Assembly: GCA_014529385.2 (NCBI GenBank)
Contig: CM043959.1
Coordinates: 4,153,045-4,217,044, forward strand
Source of the DNA: Adiantum capillus-veneris
Taxonomy: Eukaryota; Streptophyta; Polypodiopsida; Polypodiales; Pteridaceae
DNA: 64,000 nt
Direction of reading: 5' to 3'
The stretch's first letter is position 1. The number at the start of each line of letters is the position of its first letter. The position numbers and the translations under genes were made by a program. The notes beneath the pieces are model-generated. The model was not told the DNA's origin. It saw only the letters and a list, made by a program, of their open reading frames with translations, and did no database searches. Below, one piece after another: positions 12,031-23,244 of this stretch.

Positions 12031-12489
12031 GGAAACCAATAATGTGCATTATTGGCGAGGAGTATCAATACAAGCCTCCAAGAGAGTTGAGTCGGCAGGA
12101 ACCATGGAAGCCCCGATTATGCAACACACTGTCTTGAAGGCAGGCATGGATGAAAAATTTATGGTAGAGACATCTTCCTCACAAATCCGGGGCAACAGGT
12201 ATGAAGCTGGAAAATCTAGCCCGAGCATGTGGAAAATGGGCCTACAAGCCCAAGCAAGGCCATCAATCCTCATCAAGTGAGAGGCCTAGTAGGCTATGGA
12301 CTAGGACCACCAAGCAAAATCTATACACTTTTCTAAACAATGAGTTGATGTCACCTAGTTAACATTAACGTAGTTGGTCATGGTAAGCCTAAAAAGAGGA
12401 GACAATGGTGGAACATCTCATGGTGGAGGAAGAAGGCAACCTACAATTAAATCTAGCTAAAAAACAAGCATAATCAACATGCCTCAAGA

Positions 12490-13415
12490 GATTCACCAAT
12501 GCGAAGGTGCATCTCGCAAATGATGAATACATGGGTGAGCTATTGTCTTTAAATACTACAATTAGAAAGGCACCTATAGGATGTAAAGGAGTAAAGATAA
12601 TAGCGATACTTCACAGTGGGGCCGGAGTTGGGGAGATTGTAATGTATACATACTCAACACGAAACACCTACATAAAGCATCCTATGGCCCTAAAACACCT
12701 TACCTTTGAAATACAAAGGAGTAAAGACAATAGGGATACTTCAGAGTGGGCCTGCAGTAGTCATTGCTACAAAAGGAATTTGGGAGAAATGGGAGAGACC
12801 AACTCTCAGGAAAACCCGCATGAAATTGCAACTGGTAGACTGATGTGTAGAGAAACCCTTAAGAATGTTGGAACAAGTAATTGTATCCTCATGCGGGATA
12901 GAATACAAACATACCTTTGTTGTAGTAGATTTTGAAAAAGGCAACAAGTAATTGTATCCTCATGCGGGATAGAATACAAACATACCTTTGTTGTAGTAGA
13001 TTTTGAAAAAGGCAACAAGTTTGAAGTTATTTTGGGGCGACGCTTTATGCGTCAACTCAAGATGGTTCAAGATTGGGGCTATGACCAGCTCTACTTACGA
13101 CACAAGGAAACCACAACCAGGGTTAACACAAAGGACATAGTTACAAGGATGTAAACGAACCCCAATAGAAAACTTTGTTGTCACTATAGATGTGAAAGTA
13201 TATTTGCCTAGTTGGCTACTGAAGGATGCGTACATTTGGATGCGTGGAGCATCAAAATGCGAGAGCCTTAGAAGGGAGGATTGCATCCTAGAGCGCTCAG
13301 TAGAAGATAATTACTACGTGAAGGAACCATTTATGGAGGAGTTGTTTGCACCCTTTGGATGGGAGAAAGTAGTGGCGATGCTAGATGTTTGTGTAAACGA
13401 TGTGACCACTATGAC
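12490..13415 (+). pseudogene. Retropepsin-like aspartic protease relic, copy 2
   Basis: This is the better preserved copy. The first frame (12507-12935) contains ILHSGAGV near 12600, a D-to-H changed relative of the D-S/T-G-A loop. A second loop-like ILQSGPAV..ATKGIWEKWG occurs near 12735. Further on, in another frame, FVVVDFEKGNKFEVILGRRF (about 12930-13050) and VQDWGYDQLYLRH match the distal half of a retropepsin fold. The frame 13192-13467 holds WMRGASKCESLRRED and a FAPFGWEKVVAMLDVCVNDV tail. A 71-bp tandem duplication at 12872 and several stops break it. The aspartate loop is damaged, so it is not an enzyme. A domesticated gene and a retroelement fragment are both possible origins. Confidence 0.62.
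12872..13013. repeat. Perfect 71-bp tandem duplication
   Basis: AACAAGTAATTGTATCCTC begins at 12872 and again at 12943. The two 71-bp units are identical base for base. Copy 1 has a single unit. Since 71 is not a multiple of three, the duplication shifts the retropepsin frame. Confidence 0.97.
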
Positions 13416-13440
13416 ATTTAACAATCTCATTCAAGCTCAA

Positions 13441-14614
13441 TCAATGCATAGAGAAAGAGAGTGGTGACAAAGGACATCCTTGTTTAACCCCAATAATGCT
13501 TACAAAAATTTCTAAAATTCCTCTTCCCATGTGCAATGGACTCATCACCTTCTCATAAATTCGAGAAACCGTAAGCATAAACTCACTTGGCACTTGAAGT
13601 TCTTCCATCCTTCTTGACAAATCGTTACGTAGAATCATATCAAGGCTTTCTTAAAGTGCACAAAACAACAATACAATTGCTTGTCTTTCAACCGACTTTC
13701 CTCTATGAGAACGCGAAGAGTGACAAGATGATCGATGGTGCTATGGCATCAACAAAAACCCGTTTGTCCTTTTGCACGCTTATCATTCTCTTCAGTCCAA
13801 TCACTCAATTTCATCTCCATTATGCACCCAAACAACTTTGCCATGAGAGACCCAATTATTATAGTTCGGTAGTTGTTTACATTCTTTATATCCCCTCCTT
13901 TATGCAATGGCTTGACCCAATTAGTACTCCAATCATAAGGTATACCATGTTGAAGTGCAAGGTTGAACATATCACACATCCACTCATGTGTAAAATTTCT
14001 TGCCATTTGATCATCTCCGGATTGATACCTTGAAGATCTCTCGCTTTGCGAGTGGCCAACTTTTCAAGCCCACCACATATATCCTCAATAGTAAAAAAAG
14101 AGGGTATACATGGGAGTGAACCATAAAATGGCATTTTTTGAGCATTTGGTTGCTCATATAGTTACCTACAATGTGTGCACATATCCACAAGACTCAAGTT
14201 GCCAAAATTCTCAACTCGCTTGTCCCTCAAGTTTCTGCAAATTCTTCCACATGCACGTGCCTTTTTTTGGACTTGAAAAAGTTGTTGCTTTACTTTCCAT
14301 CTTCTTCTCTTCTTTTGAATCAATGCCTTGTATGTATGCAAATGACTTTGATAGTTGTATTTGTCCATAGTTGCATCAAGCTTTATCAACGACTTTCAAG
14401 CATCTTGACATTCTTTATCAAACCACCTTTTGTGTGATCTATCTTTGTTGATACCATGGCAATGCTTTATGGCAAATAATTTTTCAGCACAAGAACAAAT
14501 AACTTTCTTGAAAGCTTTCCATTTAGTTTCCAATGGTGCGTCATATTGAAGCTTTGTCATGCATAACTTTTGCTCAACCATTTCAATATACATTGGTGCT
14601 GGTTTGAAATCCAT
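13441..14614 (-). pseudogene. LINE linker and reverse transcriptase fragment, copy 2
   Basis: The linker frames (14614-14396 and 14389-14162) contain HKRWFDKEC and an RRRWKVKQQ basic stretch, typical of the spacer between LINE endonuclease and RT. RT begins near 14134 with IEDI..GLEKLATRKA and MIKW. It continues at 14006-13749 with NWVKPLHKGGD, NNYRTI and SLMAKLFG, and finishes with GVKQGCPLSPLSF (13638-13441). At least three frameshifts divide it. The YADD-type catalytic motif and thumb are absent, so it could not have been active after the 3' truncation. Confidence 0.85.
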
Positions 14615-14686
14615 ACACAGTGATAACTTCTCTTCCCTTTGGCTGAGATTATCATGCTTAGTTGCTTCTCCACATGCAAGGTCAAT

Positions 14687-15570
14687 CTATAAGGTTTGAT
14701 GGTCTGATTTTGGGGTCCATTGGCCAAATATAAAACTCTTTATGCTATACATGATGGCTTCGGAGAGTAGCATATAGTCAATCACACTATCCCCATTATG
14801 TTTTCTACATGTAAATCCATTGGTTCCACTCCACAAAGGTAGACCATTGGCAATGAGCATACCCGTGCTATTACACATGTGTAAAAGTAACTTTCCATAG
14901 TGATGCAGCTCTTTCTCAGTATGATTATACAAGTGAACCTCTTCCATCTCCCTTGAAATGTATGGCATATCAAATTGTTGAGTATCATGTTGCAACGTTT
15001 TTGTGCAAGCATTCATATCCCCAAATACAAAAACATCACCTTCGCCTTTGAAATAAGCAATGAACTCTTCTAAAATAAAAAATGGTTGATCTCTATCCAT
15101 GTAAGCATAAAAGGGGGAATCATGATGAGGAATGTAGCAATCGGCTACAAAAATGGGTGCTCTTTTTGGTGTCATAATTTTTAGTCATACATAACATTTG
15201 TACTTGTCATCTTTCACAATTGATACAAAATATTTTAATCCTTTGATACAAAATATTTTAATCCTTCACAATTGATACAAAATATTTTAATCCTTTCTTA
15301 ACCATACATGCTACCCCTCCTTGCCGTCTTTGTTGCTTGAGATTCTTTAACCACGTCAATGATATACATTGTAATCCTCCAAGTTGTTAATCCTTTGTGT
15401 ATCATGCTGCCAAGTTTGAACAACGAGTACAACATTGGTTTTGCTTGTTAGTTCATCAATGACAACACCCGCATTCCATGGGTATCCATTGCAATTCCAA
15501 AAAGTATATTTTCAATCGTTACTCGGCCTCATAGGTAGTGCATCCCTATTTGCTCGAGGGACTTGCCTCC
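14687..15570 (-). pseudogene. LINE APE-type endonuclease, copy 2
   Basis: A 162-codon open frame (15175-14687) covers the C-terminal two thirds of the endonuclease. It starts at MTPKRAPIF, has GDMNA (central D-x-N) and GDSVIDYMLLS, and ends with KSDHQTL, which supplies the SDH catalytic histidine. The N-terminal third is spread over broken frames to about 15570 and is cut by the short tandem repeats at 15219-15298. The enzyme family nicks DNA for target-primed reverse transcription. This copy keeps more catalytic residues than copy 1 but no continuous frame. Confidence 0.85.
15219..15298. repeat. Three short tandem units in LINE endonuclease
   Basis: GATACAAAATATTTTAATCC occurs three times, at about 15219, 15245 and 15277, with small spacer differences. 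Copy 1 has one unit, so the array arose after the segmental duplication. Confidence 0.88.
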
Positions 15571-15689
15571 TCCTTGGGCACATTTTCTTCGTGAGAGATC
15601 TCCTTGTTTTCATATTCTTTTCCTCATATGCCTTGTGATGCATATGATTAGAAAAGCTCCCTCCAAAATCTCTCTCCATTCCCATCCTC

Positions 15690-15898
15690 CATATGTGGTA
15701 GTGATGTGTGTGAACACACTTAGGACCATCGAGGCATTTTGCCCCTTACTAGGAGGTATTCCCTCTATGCATTGTATATACGCCCATCGTTCCAGGGAAA
15801 ACTTATTTTTACATTGTGCACTAAGCAATCCACTCTCTATTGTGTGTCTTGAGCTTCTTCATCTTCTTCAAGCTGTCCTTGCAACCCTATTTCCAACA
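15690..15898 (+). repeat. Copia 5' LTR (start truncated)
   Basis: Aligns with 20640-20852 from CATATGTGGTAGTGATGTGTG to CCCTATTTCCAACA. The first bases present in the 3' copy (TGTTACGATA) are missing. The LTR ends in AACA, matching the TGTT start of the 3' copy as a short inverted terminal repeat. Confidence 0.9.
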
Positions 15899-15899
15899 A

Positions 15900-15912
15900 T
15901 TTGTATCAGAGC
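15900..15912 (+). other. Copia primer-binding site
   Basis: TTTGTATCAGAGC lies two bases after the 5' LTR. It differs at one position from the plant initiator-tRNA-Met complement TGGTATCAGAGC seen in the gypsy elements further right. Confidence 0.85.
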
Positions 15913-16259
15913 AGATTGCCTCCTCCCGAGCGTAGTTGTCAGCATCGTCAGCAGAATCGTGCTCACTTTCTTCAATTTGGGTGAGCTTTGGTAAGTGTGG
16001 GTAGGTCGAAAAATCTTTTGGGATAGCTTATTGAGCTTGGTCTGCTCAGACTTTGTTTTGGGCTCACTTCAACCTCCATTTTCCCTACAAGTAGTACTGC
16101 ATAGGCAATTTTGTCCTTTTGTGCATAATTTTTGTCAATGCAATTTTCTACAGTAGAGGTCCCTTACAATCTTCTTTGGGTTGTGCTATATAGCATGGAT
16201 TGGTCCTGCTTCGTTTTTCCTCTTTCCGAAAGTTTTTGCATCATGTGCACTCACTCGCC

Positions 16260-17160
16260 ATGGCTAACAAAACAATATACGTTTTCAAGATGTTTGCTGC
16301 TGAGGATAAATTGGATGGGGATAACTACCCAATGTGGGCTTACATGATGCAACATGTTCTTATGTCAAAGAGAGTTTGGAATGTTGTGCAGGGCATTGAT
16401 GTACGTCCTGGACATCTTCTGTGGATATAGGCTCCATTGAGGATGTTGCATATTTTTGTGGCAGGATTGTCGCCGCTAGAGATGTTTTGCCTATGGCTAA
16501 GCAATTTTGTTGGGATGTTAGAGATGCGCAGGCTCATGCATTGATTGCATTATCTGTGAAGCTTACTATTACTCCTCACATTCACTTAATTAAATTAGCA
16601 AAACAAGCTTGGGATATTTTGTCTGGATTGGGTTGTCGTGTAAAGAGCTGGAATCAAAGATTGTGCATGAGAGATGACATGGAAATTTTACTTGCTGGTA
16701 TCAAGGATATTAATGAGCAACTCATTTTTTTAGGTGAAGTCATTTCTGACAGTCCACTTGTGCAGATTGTTCTTGATGCATTGCCAGATTCTTACCAAAC
16801 TTCTGCTAGTACTTGGAGACTAATGACCCAATGAATTGTGATGCTGTCAAATTTGATGCATTATGCACATTGCTATTGCAAGAGTCGCTTTCAAGAAAGA
16901 ACATGGCTAAATAGCGTGTAGTTGAACATGCTTTTATTGCTGCTTAAAGAAAAGGTGGTAACATCAATGTAGCCACTTCTCATGGTTCTTTAGTGAGTAG
17001 CAAATCACCAATTCCTAATGCTTCTACTGGCAGCACTTCATCAAGGAATTCCACTGAAAAAGGCAAGAAGAAGATGCAGTGCCATTATTGCAAAGCTAAT
17101 GATCACTTGATTAAGTAGTGTTCTAAATTGAAGGCAAAAGAGGCCAAGAAGAAAGAGGCT
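16260..17160 (+). pseudogene. Copia Gag with zinc knuckle
   Basis: The likely start is the ATG at 16260, encoding MANKTIYVFKMF and then LDGDNYPMWAYMM, the DG.NY..W signature of copia gag. The frame breaks after about 55 codons and resumes at 16421-16834 with the UBN2-like stretch LTITPHIHLIKLAKQAWDIL. A CCHC zinc knuckle, CHYCKANDHLIK-stop-C, sits at about 17080-17122 with a TAG inside it. Downstream is a lysine-rich segment. Gag would form the particle and bind element RNA. At least five stops are present, several of them TAG. Confidence 0.87.
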
Positions 17161-17164
17161 AGTT

Positions 17165-18560
17165 CCACTACAAGTGTAGCTATTGTAGAATCTTCAGTGA
17201 ATGGAGATTGTGATACTGATGTTTATGCAGAGTGGGCATCTAGTGCAGAGTGCACTTATGATCCTTCTGACCATGAGGCTTGTATCCTTGTTGCTGTTTG
17301 CAGATTCACATCGTGACTTGTTTACACATCTCAAGTCTGTCCCTCATGGGAATATAGTCACTTGTGCCAACAATGCTTCTTATCCAATCAAGGGAGCTGG
17401 AAAAATTGTGATGACTACTGTGAATGGCCATTTGTTCACACTTGTTGATGCACTTTATGTACCTGGGATAAAAAAGAACCTTTTGTCTGTATCTGCACTT
17501 GTGAGACTTGGTCTTATTGTCAAATTTGTGAATGGCAGATGTATAGTTCATGATCTCAATTTTGGTGATGAAATTGTTGCATCCGGCATTTTGTGTTGTG
17601 GGCTGTATAAGCGCATTTTGTATGACAAATGTAAATAAATTTTTGCAAATGCAATTGTGTATTCAAAGGTTGTTTCAAATGCATGCAAGTTTTGGGCATC
17701 TGATTTTTGCCAATTTAAAGCGTTTACAGAAATCTTTTTTGCCGCCACTTGAAGCACCTTTGAAGCATGTTTGTGAAGGATGTATTTTGGGTAAGATGTA
17801 GCATTCAAAGTTTCCAAAGTATAGTTCAGTAAGGGCTAGTTTCAACTTGTGCATAGTGATGTTTGTAGGCCTATGCAAACTCCATCTTCAGGCAATTACC
17901 TATACTTCCTAACTTTCATTGATGATTACTCCCGACATGCATGGGTGTATCCACTTGAAGCTAAGTCCAAAATGTTCATGTGCTTCGAGCAATTTTTGGC
18001 TATGGCTGAAAATGTCTCTAAATGTACTATGGACACCCTGCATTCATATTGAGGGGGGGAGTATATGTCTCATGAGTTTAATGCATTTTTGGCTAGTCGT
18101 GGGATAAAACACAAATGTACAATGCCGTACACACCTCAGCAAAATGGTGTTGTTGACATGAAAAACAAGTCGTTTACAAGGATGGCACGATGTATGGTCA
18201 AGAGTCATGCTTTTCCACATTCGTTTTGGCTTGAGGCCATCATGTGTGCTACTTATGTACTTAATAAGTGTTCTGCAAAAGCCTTGCAATCTACGGCTCC
18301 TTATGAAGCACGACATGATAAGAAGCTATCTATTGATCATGCATGCGCATTTTTGGCTGTTTAGATTATGCTTTGGTGCCACAAACACAACACATAAAAT
18401 TGGATGATAAGGTTGTTAAATGCATTTTTCTTGGTTATAGTATTTAAAGCAAAGGCTAGAGGATATACCATCCACGAACAAAACGTATCTTGGTTTCACG
18501 AGATGATGTGTTCGGTGAAGATTCTATTTAGCCTTTGTTGTCATATACTAGAGACAATAA
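17165..18560 (+). pseudogene. Copia protease and integrase
   Basis: The frame 17201-17638 covers the protease-distal region, with LVDALYVPGIKKNLLSVSAL. The pre-integrase segment follows at 17680-17801 (FGHL...CEGCILGKM). The integrase core starts at 17849 with LVHSDVCRPM and FIDDYSRHAWVYPL, supplying the first two aspartates. It continues at 18065 with EYMSHEFNAFL and PYTPQQNGVVDMKNKS. The expected catalytic glutamate in the QQNGVVE motif is aspartate here. A C-terminal KC.FLGY-like segment is readable near 18420. Stops and frameshifts separate every block. Confidence 0.87.
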
Positions 18561-18899
18561 TGTAAGCTCACATGACATTTATGATAGTTTGTTGCCTTTT
18601 TAATGGTGGAAACTTGAATGTATATTCCCATGAGACAAATGTACAGCCTTTGGGGGTTTCTGAAAATCCTATGGATTAGCCTATTACTAATGCAAATGTC
18701 CATGATGTTCTTGATGTGGAAAGGGCTGAGAATGAGTAGGCTAGAGGTATGCCAAAATGATTGGTGCATGCTTTGCGTGACAATTTATTGGATGCACCTT
18801 TGTCTAGTCCTACTTGTGCATCTTATGCATCACATTATTATGCTTTGGTTGTTTCTAGTTTATGTGAGTTGGAGGAACCTCTATCTTTTGATTGAGCAT

Positions 18900-19720
18900 A
18901 TAATTCAAAAAATTGGATGGTTGCCATGCAATCAAAACATGATGCACTCATAGAAAATGGCACATGGACTTTATGTGATTTGCCCCCTGGAAAAAAGTCC
19001 ATTGGTACAAAGTGGGTTTACAATTTGAAACATAAGCCAGATGGTGAGGTTGGTCTCTATAAGGCTCGACTTGTTGCAAACGGCTATGAACAAGAGAAAG
19101 GCATAGATTATGAAGGCACATTTGCTCCCACTTGTCGTATGACTATTGTTCATTTTCTATGTGCATTGGCAACTCACTTTTGATGAGATGTACATCAATT
19201 AGGCATTGTTACCGCTTTCTTGAATGGTGATATATTTGAGAAAGTTTATGTAACGCAGCCTCATGGTTTCGTCAAAAAGGACAAGAAGATAAATTTGAAT
19301 CAGTCTCCTCGTATTTGGTATGAGAAATCTGACACTCATTTGGTTAAATGAGATTTTCATAACATTCCAACAACAACAAATCATTTTATATGTAAAGCGT
19401 GAGGGTGATGTATTTCTCATCCTTAATCTAGGTGTTGATGATTTGATGATTACTGACCCAAATGAGACTCATATTTCTGAATTTAAGGTTGATTTGAATG
19501 CTACTTTCAAGATGAAAGATTTGGGGTTGTTGCATCATTACTTAGGCACCCAGTTTAAGCAGTGTAATGGTGGTAGTGCCTTGTGTCAAACAAGCTACAT
19601 AGAATCATTACTATGTAAGTTTGGACTTGAAGGGTGCAAACTTATTGCTACTCCCATGGAAAGAGGTTTTCAATTGAGTCTTCTTGATGCTGGTGATCAT
19701 GCCGATTGGATGCCTTACTT
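18900..19720 (+). pseudogene. Copia reverse transcriptase
   Basis: The frame 18917-19183 starts inside the copia RT entry region: NGTWTLCDLPPGKKSIGTKW, then YKARLVANGYEQEKGIDYEGTFAP. The next block, AFLNGDIFEKVYVTQPHGF (about 19210-19270), is in another frame. The frame 19320-19784 contains LGVDDLMIT, where the usual YVDD active site has become GVDD, and DLGLLHHYLG. The enzyme would copy element RNA in the particle. The altered catalytic box and three or more frame breaks show it is dead. Confidence 0.9.
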
Positions 19721-19739
19721 ATGTATGCAATACGAGGCC

Positions 19740-20553
19740 ATATATTCAGTTTGCAGTCTCACAGGTTATCATATTTATGCATAGCCCAGGGTTTAAGAAT
19801 TGGCACGCTGTTAAGAGGATCTTTCACTACTTGAGTGGCACTTTATATCTGGGTTGTTTTATCCCAAGAAGGGATCATTCGTGCTAGCTTTACATGTTTT
19901 TTTGGACTCATATTGGGTGTTTGTTATGACATGTGAGTGTCCATGACTGGTTTTTGTTTCATACTTGACAATTCATGTATATCATGGTTGAGCAAGAAGC
20001 AACCTATTGTGGCCACTTCTAGTTGTGAGATAGAGGACAGGTTAGTCTTCACAGCTATGGTTGAGTGTGTATGGCTCAAATGCCTTATGGTAGGCTAAGA
20101 GGATATTTCTCTATTTGAGTGGCACTTTATATCTTGGGTTGTTTTATCCCAAGGGGGGGATCATTGGCGCCAGATTTACATGCTTTTTTGGACTCATATT
20201 GGGTGGTTGTTATGACACGCGAGGGTCCACGAGTGGTTTTTGTTTCATGCTCGACAATTCATGCATATCATGATTGGCAAGAAGCAACCTACTATGGCCA
20301 CTTCTAGTTGTGAGGTTGAGGACATGGTAATCTTCACAGCTATGGTTGTGTGTGTATGGCTCAAATGCCTTATGGTTGATTTGGGTGTTGGATAGGATAG
20401 TGCCAACATCATCTATATTGATAGTCAAAGAGCATTGGCAGTTGCAAGGAACCCAGTTTTTCATGCTCGCACAAAGCACATTGAGGTGTATTAACACTAT
20501 GTTAGAGAGAGACTCTTAGAAATAAAGATCAACTCGGCTTATGTGGATTGATC
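19740..20553 (+). pseudogene. Copia RNase H, internally duplicated
   Basis: SVCSLTGYHIYA near 19745 and HWHAVKRIFHYLSGTLYLG near 19800 are the copia connection-to-RNase H segment. HARTKHIEVY-stop-HYVRERLLEIK near 20466-20520 is the end of the domain, with SAYVD closing the polyprotein. Between them a 280-bp segment occurs twice, which disrupts the fold. RNase H would remove the RNA strand of the hybrid. This copy cannot. Confidence 0.85.
19819..20380. repeat. Tandem duplication of about 280 bp in copia RNase H
   Basis: The stretch from CTACTTGAGTGGCACTTTATATC to CTCAAATGCCTTATGG at 19829-20088 recurs at about 20112-20373 with scattered substitutions. The divergence is similar to that between the two LTRs, so the event is old. 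Confidence 0.88.
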
Positions 20554-20617
20554 ATGTCCTTAGGGGATGGAACTTCTCTTTACACTAGGTGCCAACTCCT
20601 GTCACTGCGTCACTCCC

Positions 20618-20626
20618 AGGGGGATT
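20618..20626 (+). other. Copia polypurine tract
   Basis: AGGGGGATT directly precedes the TGTT start of the 3' LTR, where second-strand synthesis would be primed. Confidence 0.8.
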
Positions 20627-20852
20627 TGTTACGATACATATGTGGTAGTGATGTGTGTGAACAAGCTTATGCCCACCGGGGCATTTTTTCCCTCACTAGG
20701 TGGTTTCCCCCCTTTGCATTGTATATACGCCCATCATTCTAGGGATAACATATCTTTCCATTGTGGACTAAGCAATACATTCTTTGTTGTGTGCCTTGAG
20801 CTTCTTCACCTTCTCGAAGTTGTGTGTGTTTCCTTGCAACCCTATTTCCAAC
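20627..20852 (+). repeat. Copia 3' LTR
   Basis: Starts TGTTACGATACATATGTGG and ends in CCCTATTTCCAAC. It matches 15690-15898. Its first 13 bases show what the 5' LTR has lost. Confidence 0.9.
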
Positions 20853-20879
20853 CCATATGGATGTTTGGCTACTATCATT

Positions 20880-23050
20880 TTTGGTTCAAATACCATTGTG
20901 AATGCTATGGGGAAAATGATGGACGCCCAAGGGTCTATTTCCAGTACAAAACTAATTGCCTTACAAACGGAAGTCTAAGAAACCAAGACTAAACTTGAAA
21001 AGTCTAAGAAGGAACTAGCTTAACTGAGAAGTATGATGTCAGAGTATACGATCAACCATAACAAAGGTGCAAGACTGATAGCTACACATTAGAAGGAGAT
21101 AGAGATGTTCAAAATCGACAATAGAATCTCAACAGAAGAAAGAAAGCAACTGTCAAAGCAAAGGAGGCACTTATAGAAATTTTGAATGAAAAGAAAAGTG
21201 CTTTGAAGTCACTACATGGAGTTCATACTACCCTAAAGAAGGCTTTTGCTGGAAAAATATATCTACCAATCTTTGGTTGACATTTTTGACAATGAAGGGA
21301 ACATTACTATCAATATGGAAGAATTATAGAATCTAGTGGACTCCATGAAGTCTGTTTTTGTAGGACAAAACTGACAAGTACACCACAACTCTAGTCAACC
21401 AAGCATTGATGGACTATTTGAAGAATCAGGAAATGGATGAAGATGTTGAAGCTAAAGAAGAAGACCAAGACTAGGAGGATGGAGCTGGGACAAGTCATCA
21501 CATATATGATGATGATGATGATGATGGCCAACCCCCAACACCAGGCTCAGCACTAGTGGACACCAGACTAACACCGACACAAGGCTAGATGGCGGGAAGG
21601 ATGGAGAGAATACAAATCATCAGCAACCCGGGGATCAGACTCAAAATAACATCCAACAACATAGGTTAGTAGATCAGTACAATGCCAAAGGCAAAGAGAT
21701 TGTGATCAAATCAAGTTTAGATTGAGATTCAAATCCTTGTTACTCCATTGAGCTTTTGGCATTCAATAAGAGATTGAGAAAGCAAAGGACAACCCAGATT
21801 TATGGATTTCTAAATGACGAAACTGTGTATTCTCATTCGGAGAGATTTCACATGATGTTTGTCGTCAGAGCTAGAAGGATGACTCAAGGCTGAAAGCTGA
21901 TAAGCTATCATGTTTTCTAGTTACCACCTCATCCCACTGTGTCTAACTACTGGACCGATACCAGAGTGGTTCTTGACAAACGACGATATCATCATGTACC
22001 CTCAAATCTTAGGAGCTTGGGGTTACATGTAAATATTCTATTGGGAGACAAGCCTACCTATAGGCGTATGAAAGGCATAAGGACTCATATCAAAGATATG
22101 CTCGTCAAACTGCAAAGTGCTAGAGGGGTCCTTGATCAGAAGATAAAGATGGTGTTAAAAATCAATGCTACCAGTACCAGAGGGGGGTCAAAGACTAGGA
22201 TGACTCTTAGAAAGCAAGAAATGAATCTCAAAAGTCTTTCCATCTCGCTTTAATCACTAGAAAGATGATGCAGCAAGAGAACCACATTGTAATAAACTTC
22301 ATTGAATTTATACCAGATTCCCCAATCCTAGTATATGCACTGCCTACTAAAGAAGCAGAATTGCCTCGCTTCTTTGCAGCCTTGTACCCAAAGTACACTG
22401 AGTGAGTGGATCAACAATGGTATATTTAGATAGTCGATGACATGAGGGAGTGGTATGAGAGAACCACAATAGAATGGACCACTTGGAAGGATGTTGCGAA
22501 TGAAGTTGTGAAGAAGGATCGAGTGGATGACTTGGAAGATTCTTTGCAGACATTTAGATTGAAGATGGGTCAATGGCGCATATAGATTAGAGAGCTGATA
22601 AAGATCACTAATGAACTTCTTTAGATGACATTTAAGGCCTCCAAGATTCCAGAAAAGGAATTGGCAAACATGGCATCCTCAGAACCCAATTCAGAAAAAT
22701 GGCCAAAATCTTGTTTGAGGCGAGAATCAAGGTCAACCAACCAATTCCTCAAGGATAGATACACAATGCATCATATTGTCATAAGCTTGCCAGAGCCAGA
22801 TTAACCAGAGGCAAACACACTCTCTATGATGCTAACACGAGAACTTGGAATGTTTTTATGCCATATGAAATAGAGATGAAGACTGTACGCAAGGAGAATC
22901 TAGAGCATGAAGCTCTTTATTGTCTAATCCAGAAAGAGAATGTTGGCTCCAGTGCTCAAGAGGGTCCTAGTGCTCCACCACGAATTCTTTAGAAACCTCC
23001 AAAGAGGAAGGCTCCAGATAAAAGAAAGACAATCAGGTGGACTCAGAGTG
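20880..23050 (+). pseudogene. Unidentified decayed coding region
   Basis: Protein-like sequence on + runs for about 2.1 kb with stops every 30-80 codons. It opens with a lysine/glutamate-rich, coiled-coil-like stretch (20890-21200). An acidic segment with a run of six aspartates at 21508-21525 follows. Next is a segment with VSNYWTDTRVVLDKRRYHHVPSN (21939-22253, open), and then one around DDMREWYERTTIEWTTWKDVANEV (22430-22520). It ends in a lysine/arginine-rich tail near 23030. I do not recognise the family. Position right after a copia element and before an LTR-like stretch suggests a retroelement gag or a captured gene, but neither is shown. Confidence 0.4.
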
Positions 23051-23244
23051 CTTAATTCATATTGGATTAATCAAACGACTCACTAAAATTTTGGAAATAT
23101 TCCAATATTCAACGAAAAGGGGGAAGGAAATCTAGATGGTGGGAAACCTCTAAACGAGAATTTAGACTGACAGATGAATTGGTAATTATCGAGCCCAATT
23201 ACTGTAGTAATTGCACATGAGACAATCATTCAGAAACCTATTTC

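Larger units (their letters stand above)
13415..15640 (-). mobile_element. LINE retrotransposon, copy 2 (broken)
   Basis: Minus-strand order, right to left: endonuclease (about 15570-14690), an arginine/lysine-rich linker with KRWFDKEC (14614-14162), then RT fingers and palm (14134-13441). As in copy 1, the element ends before the catalytic DD block, at the same junction with the retropepsin relic. ORF1 is missing. Similarity to copy 1 ends at about 15645 and the copia LTR starts at 15690. Confidence 0.87.
12209..15645. repeat. Segmental duplication, copy 2
   Basis: This aligns with 5496-7935 from GGAAAATCTAGC onward. It is the longer copy and keeps the LINE segment missing from copy 1. Its left edge abuts the zinc-finger pseudogene and its right edge lies about 45 bp before the copia 5' LTR, so the original extent is masked on both sides. 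Substitutions between copies are common, indicating an old event. Confidence 0.88.
15690..20852 (+). mobile_element. Ty1/copia LTR retrotransposon, degenerate
   Basis: Two related LTRs of about 210 and 226 bp bracket about 4.7 kb. The interior holds a tRNA-Met primer site, gag with a zinc knuckle, protease, integrase, RT and RNase H in that order. Integrase before RT is diagnostic of Ty1/copia. The 5' LTR lacks about 12 bp of its start, so no target-site duplication can be read. Many stops and frameshifts, and a roughly 280-bp duplication in RNase H, make the copy inactive. Confidence 0.93.

Noticed and set aside
20853-23050. Continuation of the LINE ORF1 on the far side of the copia element
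   Set aside because: If copia had inserted into LINE copy 2, sequence like 7936-8651 should follow 20852; it does not.
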